A stretch of DNA of 64,000 nucleotides from Bacteroidales bacterium (GTDB lineage Bacteria; Bacteroidota; Bacteroidia; Bacteroidales; VadinHA17), in NCBI GenBank assembly GCA_009877105.1, contig WXFD01000043.1, positions 389,874-453,873 of the forward strand. Direction: 5' to 3'. The notes under the pieces are model-generated. The model saw nothing but the letters and a program-made list of their open reading frames with translations, ran no database searches and was not told where the DNA came from. Both the position numbers and the translations under genes were made by a program. Of this stretch, positions 8,647 through 18,841 are shown in pieces (position 1 is the stretch's first letter; every line of letters begins with the position of its first letter).

Positions 8647-10341
8647 AGGAAAATTCTCTGCAGAGCTGAAAACGACCTTACCTCCCGTGATGGTATAATC
8701 GACCCTGGTCTTCATTATCTCGTTTTCCGGAATTGTAAGCAGATCCCTGTCTGTAATAACAATATCGGCGAGGTAGCCTTTTCTGAGCATTCCTTTCCTG
8801 TCGTCCATGAACTGGGCATAGGCAGAGCCAAGGGTGTAATATTTTATGGCTTCCTCCATCGTAAGTTTTTCTTCTGGATACCAGCCGTCGCCTTCTTCGC
8901 CGAGCCTGTCCTTTCTTGTTACGGCAGCATATAACCCCTCCATCGGGTTCAGCGGTTCAACCCCGTAATCAGTTCCGAAAGCCGGCACTGACCCGGAACT
9001 TATGAAGCTTCTCCATGCGTAGGCTCCCCGGCATCTGCGGGTACCGACCCGTTTTTCGAAATACAGCTTGTCGGAGATGCAGTGTGTCGGCTGCATGGAA
9101 GGGATAACACCGAGTTCCGCAAAACGAGGAATATCATCAGGTCTGACGCACTGCGAGTGTTCAATGCGGTGGCGGCTGTCGCGCCGGCCATTCCTTGCGA
9201 GGGCTTTTTCATAAGCGTTGAGTACAAGGTGATTGGCTTTGTCGCCAATTGCATGGATACCGATCTGGAAACCCATGCTGTCGGCGGTGACGATCATTTT
9301 CTCAAGTTCATCGTACGGCCACATCGCCAGTCCCGAAGTTGAGGGATTATCTTCATATGGTTCGAACATCAGTGCCGTCTGTGATCCTATCGTACCATCG
9401 GCAAATTCCTTGAGGATGCCGAATCTTATCCAGTCACCTTTCCGTGGATATTCGGCCTCCTTGACCCGGTATTTCCTCAGAACGGCAGTATCGCCCGTCA
9501 GGGCGGCCCCGATATCGATGCGCAGGGTAAGATGTCCGGCCTGCTGAAGCTTCCTGTACATTTCAAAATCGGCTTCACCGGCATTCTGGACGCTGGTGAC
9601 ACCCAGCCTGGCAGCCTCCTCCAGGGCAAGAAGATAACCCTGCCATGTCCTTTCTCTTTCTTCTTCCGGTGTCCGGCTTATCTCCCGGTTATCTGCCCTT
9701 ATCAGCCCCATTGCCGCTTCCTTGAGGATGCCGGTTGGTTCCCCTGTTACAGGGTCACGCTGGATCTCGCCTCCGAAAGGATCCCTGGTTCTGCGCGTGA
9801 TGCCCGACATTTTTAAAACATAGCTGTTGACGAGAACCGAGTGGCCGTCGGTACGGCTCAGTATAACGGGGTTATCGGGAGACACCTTGTCAATGAGCTC
9901 TTTTGAGGGCCATTTCCTGCCGGGGAAAAGCTCATGGTTCCAGTGTCCGCCCCTGACCGGCTGACCGGGTTTGCTTTTCGCAACCTGGGCGGCAACCTTC
10001 TCCGTAATGAAGGCGGGATCGGTAATGTAACGCAGCTCAATATAATCGGGATCAAGGGGGCCGAAATGAAGATGGGCGTCATTGAACCCGGGAATAACGA
10101 GCCTTCCGCCGGCATCGATCACCCTCGTGGAGCCTTCGGCGATGAATGACCTGATCTCTTCCGTACTACCCACGGCGATGATTTTTTCGCCGATGACGGC
10201 TACAGCCTCAGCCATGGGATTTTTATCGTCGACAGTGAGGACCTTGCCATTGATGATCGCCAGATCGGCCCTGGACCTGTCTGAACATGATGAAATGAAT
10301 GAGAGCAGAACGAAAATGAAAGCCAGACCGGATATTCGCAT
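8632..10341 (-). CDS. Amidohydrolase family 3 lipoprotein (YtcJ-like)
   Basis: A protein of 569 residues with an N-terminal lipoprotein signal (SFISSC). Urease-type beta-sandwich parts flank a TIM barrel. Metal-site motifs are FNDAHLHF, GIHAIGDKANH, RHRIEHSQC and FGTDYGVEPLNP. The C-terminus carries the usual ADIVITDRDLL segment. It would hydrolyse an N-substituted amide or amino acid in the periplasm or on the outer membrane; the substrate cannot be read from sequence. Length and motif order are normal for YtcJ-type amidohydrolases. Confidence 0.85.
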   Translation of the reverse strand: MRISGLAFIFVLLSFISSCSDRSRADLAIINGKVLTVDDKNPMAEAVAVIGEKIIAVGSTEEIRSFIAEGSTRVIDAGGRLVIPGFNDAHLHFGPLDPDYIELRYITDPAFITEKVAAQVAKSKPGQPVRGGHWNHELFPGRKWPSKELIDKVSPDNPVILSRTDGHSVLVNSYVLKMSGITRRTRDPFGGEIQRDPVTGEPTGILKEAAMGLIRADNREISRTPEEERERTWQGYLLALEEAARLGVTSVQNAGEADFEMYRKLQQAGHLTLRIDIGAALTGDTAVLRKYRVKEAEYPRKGDWIRFGILKEFADGTIGSQTALMFEPYEDNPSTSGLAMWPYDELEKMIVTADSMGFQIGIHAIGDKANHLVLNAYEKALARNGRRDSRHRIEHSQCVRPDDIPRFAELGVIPSMQPTHCISDKLYFEKRVGTRRCRGAYAWRSFISSGSVPAFGTDYGVEPLNPMEGLYAAVTRKDRLGEEGDGWYPEEKLTMEEAIKYYTLGSAYAQFMDDRKGMLRKGYLADIVITDRDLLTIPENEIMKTRVDYTITGGKVVFSSAENFPLQTR

Positions 10342-10580
10342 GAGTGATCTACTTTTTTTAATCCCGAAATATATGAAAATATTCTATTACGGATTAAATT
10401 CAGAATGAGGTTCCCTGAGTCAGGCGGGACCGTTCCCTTACCAGGGCATCTGTTCATCTTCATGTTTTCTTAAAGGGTTTCATCCGGCCGGAAAAATTTT
10501 TATTCTCGGGGTGCTGTATTAAATACCGCCGGATGTCCGGCAAATATTAAAAAGAAATAAATTCGTAAAAATTTTTAATC

Positions 10581-11297
10581 ATGAATATAGCTATTATCGG
10601 TTATGGCCGGATGGGGCATGAAATTGAGACGGCCGCTGCCGCCCGTGATCATTCCGTTAAACTCATCATCGACAAGGATAACCTGTCAGATCTGAACCAT
10701 GAGAACAGCAGAGGCATTGATGTGGCAATTGAATTCACAACACCCGACACCGCCTTCCGGAACATCACTAAATGTTTCAGCCTTGGTCTGCCGGTTGTCA
10801 GCGGAACAACAGGATGGTCCGCCGATTATGAAAAAGCCGCCGGTATGTGCATTGAAAAGGGGGTTGCGTTTATCCACTCGTCAAACTTCAGTCCGGGTGT
10901 TAACATTCTGTTCAGGCTGAATTCGATGCTTGCCCGTTATGTATCTGCGTACTCTGAATACAAGCCCTATATAGAGGAGGTTCATCACACCCGGAAGCTC
11001 GACTCACCGAGCGGAACGGCAATTTCCCTTGCAAAGGGAATATGTCATGAACATTCCGGTTTTAAAGGCTGGTGCTTTGAAAATGAACAAACCGAACATC
11101 ATGTTCCAATTAATGCGATACGTGAGGGAATGGTCCCCGGGACACATATTGTGGAATGGGATTCACCCGTCGACAGGCTTACCATCCGGCATGAGGCAAA
11201 GAACCGGAAGGGACTTGCATTGGGAGCGATTATTGCAGCGGAATTCATAAATACCAGGAAAGGAGTCTTCACAATGGCCGATGTGCTGGGATTCTGA
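10581..11297 (+). CDS. dapB: 4-hydroxy-tetrahydrodipicolinate reductase
   Basis: A protein of 238 residues that reduces HTPA to tetrahydrodipicolinate in lysine and diaminopimelate synthesis. The NAD(P)-binding loop is GYGRMGHEIE and the catalytic/substrate block is HHTRKLDSPSGTA. SGTTGW and FSPGVN are also present. It is shorter than E. coli DapB, as in other Bacteroidota. lepB follows 41 bases later on the same strand and has its own promoter box. The pathway partners lysC and lysA lie elsewhere in this window. Confidence 0.95.
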   Translation: MNIAIIGYGRMGHEIETAAAARDHSVKLIIDKDNLSDLNHENSRGIDVAIEFTTPDTAFRNITKCFSLGLPVVSGTTGWSADYEKAAGMCIEKGVAFIHSSNFSPGVNILFRLNSMLARYVSAYSEYKPYIEEVHHTRKLDSPSGTAISLAKGICHEHSGFKGWCFENEQTEHHVPINAIREGMVPGTHIVEWDSPVDRLTIRHEAKNRKGLALGAIIAAEFINTRKGVFTMADVLGF

Positions 11298-11307
11298 TAA
11301 TTATTTT

Positions 11308-11315
11308 TACATTTG
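11308..11315 (+). promoter_or_regulatory. Candidate -7 box for lepB
   Basis: TACATTTG fits TAnnTTTG, 23 bases ahead of the lepB ATG. Confidence 0.4.
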
Positions 11316-11338
11316 CAGATTCTTATCAGAATACAGAC

Positions 11339-12724
11339 ATGAGCGAAAAACAGAAAAAATACATCCGTTTCGGCATAGCAGCCCTGATATATTTGCTGGT
11401 GGTGATATGGATCGGTAATTACTGGCTGCTTATCGGATTAGGGGTCGTTTATGATGTTTATATCTCGAAGAAAGTCAACTGGGCATTCTGGAAAAAGAGA
11501 AATGGAAAGAACAGTGCTTTCATTGAATGGCTGGATGCACTTATCTTTGCGGTGATTGCCGTTTCGCTCATAAATATTTTTCTGTTCCAGAACTACAGGA
11601 TCCCCACAGGTTCGATGGAGAAATCACTTCTTATCGGGGATCATCTTTTTGTAAGCAAGCTGGCATACGGCCCAAGGATGCCCAACACTCCCATTGCATT
11701 CCCCTTCACGCAGCATACGATGCCCCTGACTAAGGGAAAATCATGGTCCGATCTGGTTCACTGGCCTTACAAAAGACTGGCAGGATTTGGCAAGGTAGGA
11801 CACAATGATGCAATAGTCTTTAATTTTCCTGCAGGCGACACTGTTGTTGTCGAAGAACAGGCAACCAGTTATTATGAAATAGTCAGAAGGACGGCCCGTG
11901 AACTGATGGCGAGGGATGCCTATGCAAATCAGGCATCGAAGACTAAGGATTATTATATGCGGCAGGCAAGGAAGGAAGTCAGGGAAAGGAACCATATAAT
12001 TTACCGTCCGGTCGACAGGAGGGATAATTATGTAAAAAGGTGCATTGGCCTCCCGGGCGACACTCTCCAGATTGAAGGAGGCAAGGTGTTTGTGGATCAT
12101 AAGCCGGTGCCTGAGAACGAGACCCAGCAGGCTGTATATATAGTAAGCACCAACGGCACTACAATTAATCCGAAGGCATTTGAAAGAATGGGTGTTTACC
12201 GGTCTGATCAGAACATGATATCAGGTTCGGCTTACCTGCTGCCGCTTACAAGGAAGAATGCCGAAGCGATCTCAAAATTTGCCAATGTGACAAATGTCAC
12301 ACCGGTCTTTGCCAGGAAAGGGGAATATGCCCCCCATATTTTCCCGTACAGCAGAACCTACGGATGGAACGAAGATAATTTCGGACCGCTGTGGGTGCCG
12401 TCGAAGGGCGCCGTTGTCAGCCTCGACACATCAAATCTGTGCCTGTACGAGAGGATCATCGATGTTTATGAAGGCAATGACCTGAAGGTCGAGGGAGACC
12501 GTATTTTCATAAACGGTGAACCGGCCGATTCCTACAAATTCAAAATGGATTATTATTTCATGATGGGCGATAATCGTCCGAATTCTGCTGATTCACGCTA
12601 CTGGGGTTTCGTTCCCGAGGATCATATCGTGGGAAAACCAAAATTCATCTGGCTGTCGATTGACAAGGAATCCACCGGCCTGAAAAAGTTCAGGCTTAAG
12701 CGGATGTTTATGCGGATCAGGTAA
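11339..12724 (+). CDS. lepB: Signal peptidase I
   Basis: A protein of 461 residues. Two N-terminal hydrophobic segments (about residues 10-38) and a third anchor near 60-80 precede the catalytic domain. The nucleophile Ser92 lies in IPTGSMEKSL and the general base Lys233 in NYVKRCIGLPGD. The terminal box is MMGDNRPNSADSRYWGFVP. About 140 residues separate the two catalytic blocks, and a second long insert of about 100 residues precedes the last box; this expanded form is typical of Bacteroidota. It cleaves signal peptides of exported proteins on the periplasmic side of the inner membrane. Confidence 0.95.
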   Translation: MSEKQKKYIRFGIAALIYLLVVIWIGNYWLLIGLGVVYDVYISKKVNWAFWKKRNGKNSAFIEWLDALIFAVIAVSLINIFLFQNYRIPTGSMEKSLLIGDHLFVSKLAYGPRMPNTPIAFPFTQHTMPLTKGKSWSDLVHWPYKRLAGFGKVGHNDAIVFNFPAGDTVVVEEQATSYYEIVRRTARELMARDAYANQASKTKDYYMRQARKEVRERNHIIYRPVDRRDNYVKRCIGLPGDTLQIEGGKVFVDHKPVPENETQQAVYIVSTNGTTINPKAFERMGVYRSDQNMISGSAYLLPLTRKNAEAISKFANVTNVTPVFARKGEYAPHIFPYSRTYGWNEDNFGPLWVPSKGAVVSLDTSNLCLYERIIDVYEGNDLKVEGDRIFINGEPADSYKFKMDYYFMMGDNRPNSADSRYWGFVPEDHIVGKPKFIWLSIDKESTGLKKFRLKRMFMRIR

Positions 12725-12937
12725 TTCTTTTCCAAAAGGGTCAGTCAGGCCCGTCAATGGAACATCGGGCGCAATAGTTTGTCGGGCAGTTATGCATATC
12801 CCGGCCGGAAATGCCGTAGCATTGCGGAATATCTTCAGATGATCGCCGTTAATACGCCGATCTTAGATTCCGGTGTAAATCCGTGAATAAACGGGGCGAA
12901 TTCTGCCTTCTGAACGGCAGTTATTATAATTCTTAGG

Positions 12938-13282
12938 CTATTTCACCTTGTCGACCACCGCCTTGAAGGCTTCCGGGTGGTTCATTGCCAGGTCGGCAAG
13001 TGTTTTCCTGTTGAGTGCTATGCCCTTCTTTTCAAGCTTGCCCATGAACTCTGAATAGCTCATGTCATATTGTCTTACCCCCGCATTGATCCTCTGTATC
13101 CAGAGCGACCTGAATTCACCTTTCTTTTTCTTCCTGTCACGATAGGCATAGGTTAATCCTTTCTCGAGGGTGTTCTTGGCAACCGTGAATACGTTCTTCC
13201 TTGACAGGAAGTTGCCTTTCGTCTGCTTGAGGACCTTTTTGCGCCTGGCTCTCGATGCTACTGCATTTACTGATCTTGGCAT
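12938..13282 (-). CDS. rplT: 50S ribosomal protein L20
   Basis: A protein of 114 residues from the ATG at 13282, the normal start ([11 protein letters not shown]). An in-frame extension to 13324 is spurious. The basic N-terminus with [11 protein letters not shown] and the [19 protein letters not shown] segment are standard for bL20. It is the last gene of the thrS-infC-rpmI-rplT operon and has an early role in 50S assembly. Confidence 0.97.
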   Translation of the reverse strand: MPRSVNAVASRARRKKVLKQTKGNFLSRKNVFTVAKNTLEKGLTYAYRDRKKKKGEFRSLWIQRINAGVRQYDMSYSEFMGKLEKKGIALNRKTLADLAMNHPEAFKAVVDKVK

Positions 13283-13376
13283 AACTGATTTTTTTTGAAT
13301 GACAGCGATGCGCCGTCTGCGCACTCTTGATTGCTGTACAATCCGTTAATACTTTTTGTTAAATCATGCAAACGTG

Positions 13377-13574
13377 CTATTTGTTCGTGAGAAGAAGCTT
13401 TATGTTCTTCATGTCGGCCTTGTCAACCGTCCCGAAATATCTGAGGTTTCTTTTCCGCTTGGTTGACTTTTTGGTCAGTATATGATTTTTAAATGCATGT
13501 TTGCGTTTTATTTTCCCCGTTCCGGTAAGAGTGAATCTCTTTTTTGCACCGGAGTTTGTCTTCATCTTTGGCAT
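13377..13574 (-). CDS. rpmI: 50S ribosomal protein L35
   Basis: A protein of 65 residues from the ATG at 13574 ([14 protein letters not shown]), the usual bL35 length. It lies 94 bases ahead of rplT and 22 bases after infC in the same direction, forming the conserved IF3-L35-L20 cluster. Confidence 0.97.
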   Translation of the reverse strand: MPKMKTNSGAKKRFTLTGTGKIKRKHAFKNHILTKKSTKRKRNLRYFGTVDKADMKNIKLLLTNK

Positions 13575-13596
13575 TTCGTCTAACAATAAATTAAAA

Positions 13597-14145
13597 TCAT
13601 TTCTTCTTTTTCGGGGACAGGGATATCGTCATCCTTTTTCCCTCAAGTTTTGGCAGCTGTTCCACCTTTCCGTATTCCTCAAGATCGTTTGCGAATCGCA
13701 GCAAAAGCACCTCACCCTGTTCCTTGAACAGAATTGATCTGCCCTTAAAAAACACGTATGCCCTTACTTTTGCACCTTCTTCAAGGAATTTAATGGCATG
13801 TTTCAGCTTGAAATTATAATCGTGATCGTCAGTATTCGGACCGAATCTTATTTCTTTTATAACAACCTTGGTGGTTTTTGCCTTGATTTCCTTCTGTTTC
13901 TTTTTCTGCTGATAAAGGAATTTCTGATAATCCACCACCTTGCAAACCGGGGGATCGGCATTCGGGGATATTTCAACAAGATCGAGTTCCAGTGAATCTG
14001 CCAGCTTAAGGGCGTCATGAATACTCATAACCGCTGTTTCGATATCTTCGCCAACTACCCTGACCACCTTTGAAGTGATCCTGTTGTTAATTCTGTGGGC
14101 CTGCTGTACAACCCGCGCGGGGCTTCGCCTGATTGGTCCTGCTAT
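13597..14145 (-). CDS. infC: Translation initiation factor IF-3, probable AUA start
   Basis: IF-3 keeps ribosomal subunits apart and proofreads the start codon. The two domains are recognisable: HRINNRI and [25 protein letters not shown] in the N-domain, then [21 protein letters not shown] and [13 protein letters not shown] in the C-domain, with a lysine tail. No ATG lies at a sensible start. I place the start at the ATA codon at 14145 (182 residues), because AGGAGG lies 8 bases upstream (14159-14154) and the resulting N-terminus (M-A-G-P-I-R-R) fits Bacteroidota IF-3. A TTG at 14196 also opens the frame but overlaps the thrS stop and has no such signal. Rare AUU-type starts are known in infC and allow IF-3 to repress itself. 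Confidence 0.9.
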   Translation of the reverse strand: MAGPIRRSPARVVQQAHRINNRITSKVVRVVGEDIETAVMSIHDALKLADSLELDLVEISPNADPPVCKVVDYQKFLYQQKKKQKEIKAKTTKVVIKEIRFGPNTDDHDYNFKLKHAIKFLEEGAKVRAYVFFKGRSILFKEQGEVLLLRFANDLEEYGKVEQLPKLEGKRMTISLSPKKKK

Positions 14146-14153
14146 GGCTATTT

Positions 14154-14159
14154 CCTCCT
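14154..14159 (-). promoter_or_regulatory. Strong Shine-Dalgarno before the infC AUA start
   Basis: AGGAGG on the minus strand, 8 bases ahead of the ATA codon. Bacteroidota rarely use such sites, so its presence here helps decide the start and suggests translational control. Confidence 0.7.
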
Positions 14160-14192
14160 GTCTTTTGTTAATACTAATTTTACAAATCAAAT

Positions 14193-16133
14193 TCAAAAGG
14201 TGATTTCCCCCGCAATCTCTTTTCGCACAAGATCAGCAAATTCTTCAGGTTTCATGGTTCCCCTGTCGCCTTCTCCCTGCCTGCGCACTGAAACCGTTTC
14301 GTTCACGGCTTCATTATTTCCTATGATAAGCAGATAGGGAATTCTCTTTAATTCATTATCCCTTATCTTCTTACCGATCTTTTCACTCCTTTCGTCAATA
14401 AGTGTGCAAATATCGGAATTATTTAGAAAATCAAAAACTTTTCTTGCATAATCATTGAATTTTTCACTGATAGGCAGCACAACGGCCTTTTCAGGTGCAA
14501 GCCAGAGCGGGAATTTTCCCGCTGTATTTTCGATTAGGACCGCGATGAATCTTTCAAGTGATCCGAATATTGCCCTGTGGATCATCACCGGCCTGTGTTT
14601 CTGATTGTCACTTCCGTTGTAGGTGAGGTCGAATCTTTCGGGCAGGTTGTAATCGACCTGGATCGTTCCGAGCTGCCATTTCCTGCCAATTGCATCTTTG
14701 ACCATGAAATCGAGTTTGGGGCCGTAAAACGCAGCCTCACCGGGAACAACAGTGGTTTCAAGTTCCTTTTCACCGGCCGCTTCAATGATTGCGTTCTCGG
14801 CTTTTTCCCAGTTCTCATCCGATCCGATGTATTTCTCCCTGTTATCAGGATCACGCAAGGATATTTGTGCGGAATACTCATTAAGATTGACGGCCTTGAA
14901 AATGAACTGAACCAGGTCGATAATGCTCTTGAACTCTTCTTTCAGCTGGTCGTGCCTGCAGAAATGGTGGGCATCATCCTGGGTGAAGCTTCTGACCCTT
15001 GTGAGCCCGTGCAACTCACCGCTTTGCTCATACCTGTATACTGTCCCGAATTCAGCCATCCGGAATGGAAGATCCTTGTATGAGTGGGGTTTGGCATTGT
15101 ATATCTCGCAGTGATGGGGGCAGTTCATCGGTTTAAGCATGAATTGTTCGCCTTCCTGCGGTGTTGCCATGGGCTGGAATGAATCCTTCCCGTATTTTTC
15201 GTAGTGCCCTGAGGTCTTATAAAGATTAACGTTCCCGATATGAGGGGTGGTAACAATCTGGTAGCCTCTTTTCTTCAGGATCCTGGTCATGAAATCAATC
15301 AGGTTCTGCCTCAACTCGGCTCCTTTGGGCATCCACAGAGGAAGCCCCATGCCCACGTGCGGGGAAAATGTAAAAAGCTCAAGTTCCCTGCCAATCCTGC
15401 GGTGATCCCTTTTCCTGGCTTCTTCAAGGAATACCAGGTAATCATCGAGCAGTTTCTGCTTTGGATATGTTATGCCGTAAATCCTTGTGAGCATTTTGTT
15501 CTTTTCGTTCCCTCTCCAGTATGCGCCGGCTACATTGAGGAGCTTTATTGCCCGGATCGGTGCGGTTGATGGAAGGTGCGGCCCGCGGCACAGATCGGTA
15601 AAATTGCCCTGAGTGTACAAAGTTATGGAGCCATCTTCAAGCTCACCGATCAGCTCTGTTTTGTATTCATCTCCTTTGGCGGTAAAAATATCCATGGCTT
15701 CCTTTTTGCTTACTTCCCTGCGGGTAAACTTAAGGTTTTCAGCAGCTAGCTCCTTCATCTTTTTCTCAATGGCCGGCAGATCGGCATCGGTGATAACCCG
15801 ACCGTCGCCCGGGTCAACATCATAGTAAAATCCGTTCTCGATGGCGGGCCCGATACCGAATTTGATCCCGGGATAAATTGATTCAAGGGCTTCCGCCATC
15901 AGGTGGGCTGATGAATGCCAGAAAGCATGCCTGGCAGGTTCGTCATCCCATTTATGAAGCACAAGCGATGCATCGGCATATATCGGCCTGGTCAGATCCC
16001 GTACCTCATTGTTCACTGTTGCGGCATATACCTCACCGGCAAGCCTGGGGCTGATCTGTTCCGCGATTTCAAGGCTGCTGATGCCCGGTTCGAATTCCTT
16101 CACCGAGCCGTCAGGAAAAGTTATCTTGATCAT
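14193..16133 (-). CDS. thrS: Threonyl-tRNA synthetase
   Basis: A protein of 646 residues from ATG 16133 ([10 protein letters not shown]); an ATG 12 bases upstream is also in frame. Domains in order are TGS, the HxxxH editing domain ([12 protein letters not shown]), and the class II core with motif 2 ([25 protein letters not shown], zinc cysteine in [10 protein letters not shown]) and motif 3 ([13 protein letters not shown]). The C-terminal anticodon-binding domain completes it. It charges tRNA-Thr. It heads the translation operon: infC follows within 50 bases. Confidence 0.97.
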   Translation of the reverse strand: MIKITFPDGSVKEFEPGISSLEIAEQISPRLAGEVYAATVNNEVRDLTRPIYADASLVLHKWDDEPARHAFWHSSAHLMAEALESIYPGIKFGIGPAIENGFYYDVDPGDGRVITDADLPAIEKKMKELAAENLKFTRREVSKKEAMDIFTAKGDEYKTELIGELEDGSITLYTQGNFTDLCRGPHLPSTAPIRAIKLLNVAGAYWRGNEKNKMLTRIYGITYPKQKLLDDYLVFLEEARKRDHRRIGRELELFTFSPHVGMGLPLWMPKGAELRQNLIDFMTRILKKRGYQIVTTPHIGNVNLYKTSGHYEKYGKDSFQPMATPQEGEQFMLKPMNCPHHCEIYNAKPHSYKDLPFRMAEFGTVYRYEQSGELHGLTRVRSFTQDDAHHFCRHDQLKEEFKSIIDLVQFIFKAVNLNEYSAQISLRDPDNREKYIGSDENWEKAENAIIEAAGEKELETTVVPGEAAFYGPKLDFMVKDAIGRKWQLGTIQVDYNLPERFDLTYNGSDNQKHRPVMIHRAIFGSLERFIAVLIENTAGKFPLWLAPEKAVVLPISEKFNDYARKVFDFLNNSDICTLIDERSEKIGKKIRDNELKRIPYLLIIGNNEAVNETVSVRRQGEGDRGTMKPEEFADLVRKEIAGEITF

Positions 16134-16158
16134 TAATCGTGTCATTTTTATTGAGGTG

Positions 16159-16166
16159 CAAATTTA
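16159..16166 (-). promoter_or_regulatory. Candidate -7 box for the thrS-infC-rpmI-rplT operon
   Basis: TAAATTTG on the minus strand, 25 bases before the thrS ATG. Confidence 0.4.
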
Positions 16167-16308
16167 ATGAAAATTATTTTCAAAGGCTTTTGCCAATCAC
16201 GATCTTATTTCCGGAAAGCCATGATTGATCCGGACGAAATTTGCGGTTTGACGTTACTGTTGGCACCAAATTTGAATTCAGCATTATGTACAAGCAACAA
16301 TAAACACC

Positions 16309-17049
16309 ATGAACAAAGTTTTCTACATAACATTTATCCTGCCGCTGATCCTTATTTCGTGCGAATATTCGCCAAGGGCATTTTTTTCTGCAGACCCTGG
16401 CGATCCGGTGGTGGGAGAGGAGGTGTGGTTCACCAGCGGATCTGACAATGCAGTTGAGCATGAGTGGGATTTCGGCGACGGGTTTTATTCAACCGAAAGA
16501 AATCCGGTGCACAAATTCATGTCTTCGGGTAAATTCACCGTGACACTGAAGGTATGGTCCTCCTCGGGCCTAAGTGACGAAGCTTCCCTCGGAATAAATG
16601 TCCTGATCCCGACGCTTCTCGAAATCGAGGTCCTGGAGTATTACGAGGAGTATCCTGTCAAAGGTGCAAGCGTTATCCTTTATCCGACTCTCGGCGACTG
16701 GGAGAATGAAAGGAACATGACAGGAGAAGGTATTACCGATTCCGACGGGAAGGTGATCTTTGCCGGCCTGGGCAAAAAAGTACATTATGTCGATGTCTGG
16801 GAAAAGAACCATGATAATTATGCTCTCAAGGAAGAGGATATCGGATTTATTCGTACTCCTGAAATAATTCCCAACAGAATAAACAGGTTCATTGCCTGGG
16901 TCGATTATGTCGATCATGGCAAAGCCGGCCGGCGGGACGCCAGCGTTGTCGTCAGGAAACTTGAAAGGAAACCCTCTGAAAAGAAACAACCCGAAGCGTC
17001 AGACGGCACTTCCGGCTGGGAAGAACTTTACAACCGGCGTGTACGGTAA
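16309..17049 (+). CDS. PKD-domain lipoprotein
   Basis: A protein of 246 residues with a lipoprotein signal (LPLILISC). A PKD domain at about residues 25-100 carries the diagnostic EHEWDFGDGF motif. A second beta domain at about 105-215 looks like a carboxypeptidase-regulatory or Ig-like fold (VKGASVILYP, TDSDGKVIFAGL). The C-terminal tail is basic and low-complexity. It is probably a cell-surface binding lipoprotein with an unknown ligand. The gene is divergent from thrS and has no operon partner. Confidence 0.75.
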   Translation: MNKVFYITFILPLILISCEYSPRAFFSADPGDPVVGEEVWFTSGSDNAVEHEWDFGDGFYSTERNPVHKFMSSGKFTVTLKVWSSSGLSDEASLGINVLIPTLLEIEVLEYYEEYPVKGASVILYPTLGDWENERNMTGEGITDSDGKVIFAGLGKKVHYVDVWEKNHDNYALKEEDIGFIRTPEIIPNRINRFIAWVDYVDHGKAGRRDASVVVRKLERKPSEKKQPEASDGTSGWEELYNRRVR

Positions 17050-17106
17050 TTAAGCCGATGGTCCGGGATTTCCGGCCCCGGTATTTGAACGCCTCACGGA
17101 TCGCCT

Positions 17107-17493
17107 TCAGAACCAGCTTTGAATCAGGTTTTTCCTGTCGTGCTGGAATTCACTCAGCCTGTAGAAGATTTCTGAATTCTCTGATTCGATCCTGTATTCC
17201 CAGTAAGTGGAAATGGTTCCCGGTGACATCATTGTCCGTCTGATATAAAGAGGTGACCCTTTGACAAAATCGCATCTTTCGGAAAATGCGGATATTTTGC
17301 CGTAGGTGCTGTCCATTGAAGTTTTGATGAAGATCAGATATGGTTCGCCCGCTTTTTCGGGTATGTGCTGGCGGTAATCAACAAAGTTCCCGACATATTT
17401 TCTCGTGATTATCAGAGAATCTTCCTGTACGGATTGCTTTGTTGTGGCACATGAAGCAGCTACTATCAACAGCAGAAGCAATAATTTTTTCAT
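17107..17493 (-). CDS. Small lipoprotein of unknown function
   Basis: A protein of 128 residues from the ATG at 17493, where a clear lipoprotein signal begins (MKKLLLLLLIVAASCATT). The mature part is about 108 residues, likely beta-rich, with no family I recognise. The convergent PKD lipoprotein ends 57 bases away. An ATG at 17535 would precede the signal and is less likely. Confidence 0.6.
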   Translation of the reverse strand: MKKLLLLLLIVAASCATTKQSVQEDSLIITRKYVGNFVDYRQHIPEKAGEPYLIFIKTSMDSTYGKISAFSERCDFVKGSPLYIRRTMMSPGTISTYWEYRIESENSEIFYRLSEFQHDRKNLIQSWF

Positions 17494-17542
17494 GTGAAAA
17501 TAAATTTTTATACTACTGAAGATTAAGTGGTTCACATGGAAT

Positions 17543-17590
17543 CCACATGAATTTTATCTTCATGCTTGTTTGTCATTTTGTATCATGTGG
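17543..17590. repeat. Spaced inverted repeat upstream of the small lipoprotein
   Basis: CCACATGA (17543-17550) and TCATGTGG (17583-17590) form an 8-bp inverted repeat 50 bases ahead of the lipoprotein start. It could be an operator or an mRNA hairpin. Confidence 0.35.
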
Positions 17591-17738
17591 GTTTCATACC
17601 GGTATTTCTGATTTCCGCTTGTCACATAACAACGTAAAAGGGTTATGCTTTATTGGATGGCGGCAGCTGATTATTAAATGATGTATGGTGGAAGTCACTG
17701 AAATACATTATTGATGGGATCGCTGCTTAACCAGCCGT

Positions 17739-18812
17739 TCATTTGCCCGGGAATACGACAGGTCCGGTATAAATGGAAAATCCTTCAGCAGTCCTTACCG
17801 ACATTTCCGGCATCCGGTCGCCCTTCATTGCTGCACATCCGGTTTCGCCCGTCCTGTTTATTGCAACGAATTTTTCGGCAGGATAGAACAGCGGGTTGAC
17901 TTTTTTATACTTGCCGGCGATCATTTTCAGCGCATCTTCGCATGCCTGCTGGGGTGTTCTTCCTTCCTTCATCCTGAGGACAATATAATACGAAGCGCAC
18001 GATTTGATCACATCTTCTCCGCGGCCTGTTGCGCCGGCGGCGCCAGTTTCATTATCGACATACAGTCCGGCCCCGATTATCGGAGAATCACCAACCCTTC
18101 CGTTCAGCTTGAAGCTCAGTCCGCTGGTAGTGGTGCATCCGGCTATGTCACCCCTAGAGTCAATTGCAAGCACGTTGGTGGTGCCGTAGTGATGTTCCGG
18201 TGCGGGGAAATCGTTCCAGTATGCCTCCTTCCGGTCCGAATCCTTAAGGTGTTCGGGCGGCCCCCAGTCGTCGTCAGGGCTGAGCTCCTCCTTCCATCTC
18301 AGCCAAATTTTACGGGCCTTTTCGGTCAGAAGGTTTTCTTCCCTGAATCCCCATGCTTTTGCAAATTCAAGCGCACCTGCGCCTGTAAGCAAAACATGAT
18401 CGGTGCGCTGCATAACCAGCTTTGCAACCGATGAGGGAGTCTTTATGTTTTCCAGGCAGGCCACCGCCCCGGCTGAGTAAGTTCTGCCGTCCATGAAGGA
18501 TGCATCAAGCTGAACAACGCCTTTTTCATTAGGCAATCCTCCATACCCGACGGTTGTATCTTCCGGATCCAGTTCTATAATGTTTGCAGCTTTTTCAACC
18601 GCATCGACGGCATTCCCTCCTTCAATGAGAACCTGCCAGCCTGCTTCCATTGCCTTCCGGCCGGTTTCGTTTGCATGGCTTGTGACGATCAGGGGTGTAA
18701 TTCCCTTTGAAGCAGATGAAGACCTGCCGGAAGTAAGTACCGGGAACATAAGAGAACCGGCACCGGCCCCAAGGGTTCTGAAGAAAAAATGACGGCGGGA
18801 TATGTTTCTCAT
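17739..18812 (-). CDS. Tat-exported glycosylasparaginase / isoaspartyl peptidase family enzyme
   Basis: A protein of 357 residues with an N-terminal twin-arginine signal (NISRRHFFFRTLGAGAG). The rest is an Ntn-hydrolase of the asparaginase-2 family. Self-cleavage should occur before Thr211 in HHYGTTNV, creating the nucleophile. NGRVGDSPIIGAGLYVDN and GATGRGEDVIK are the substrate-binding and oxyanion segments seen in N4-(beta-N-acetylglucosaminyl)-L-asparaginases. It likely frees aspartate from GlcNAc-Asn in the periplasm, a glycoprotein-scavenging role; plain asparaginase activity cannot be excluded. Confidence 0.88.
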   Translation of the reverse strand: MRNISRRHFFFRTLGAGAGSLMFPVLTSGRSSSASKGITPLIVTSHANETGRKAMEAGWQVLIEGGNAVDAVEKAANIIELDPEDTTVGYGGLPNEKGVVQLDASFMDGRTYSAGAVACLENIKTPSSVAKLVMQRTDHVLLTGAGALEFAKAWGFREENLLTEKARKIWLRWKEELSPDDDWGPPEHLKDSDRKEAYWNDFPAPEHHYGTTNVLAIDSRGDIAGCTTTSGLSFKLNGRVGDSPIIGAGLYVDNETGAAGATGRGEDVIKSCASYYIVLRMKEGRTPQQACEDALKMIAGKYKKVNPLFYPAEKFVAINRTGETGCAAMKGDRMPEMSVRTAEGFSIYTGPVVFPGK

Positions 18813-18841
18813 GACTGGCTGATGTTTGTGATAGTTAAGTT

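Noticed and set aside
12725..12937. Terminator or ribosomal-protein leader between lepB and rplT
   Set aside because: Only a weak 5-bp stem without a T tract is visible.
14143..14196. TTG at 14196 as infC start
   Set aside because: It overlaps the thrS stop, lacks any ribosome site and adds 17 residues unlike IF-3; ATA at 14145 has AGGAGG at ideal spacing.
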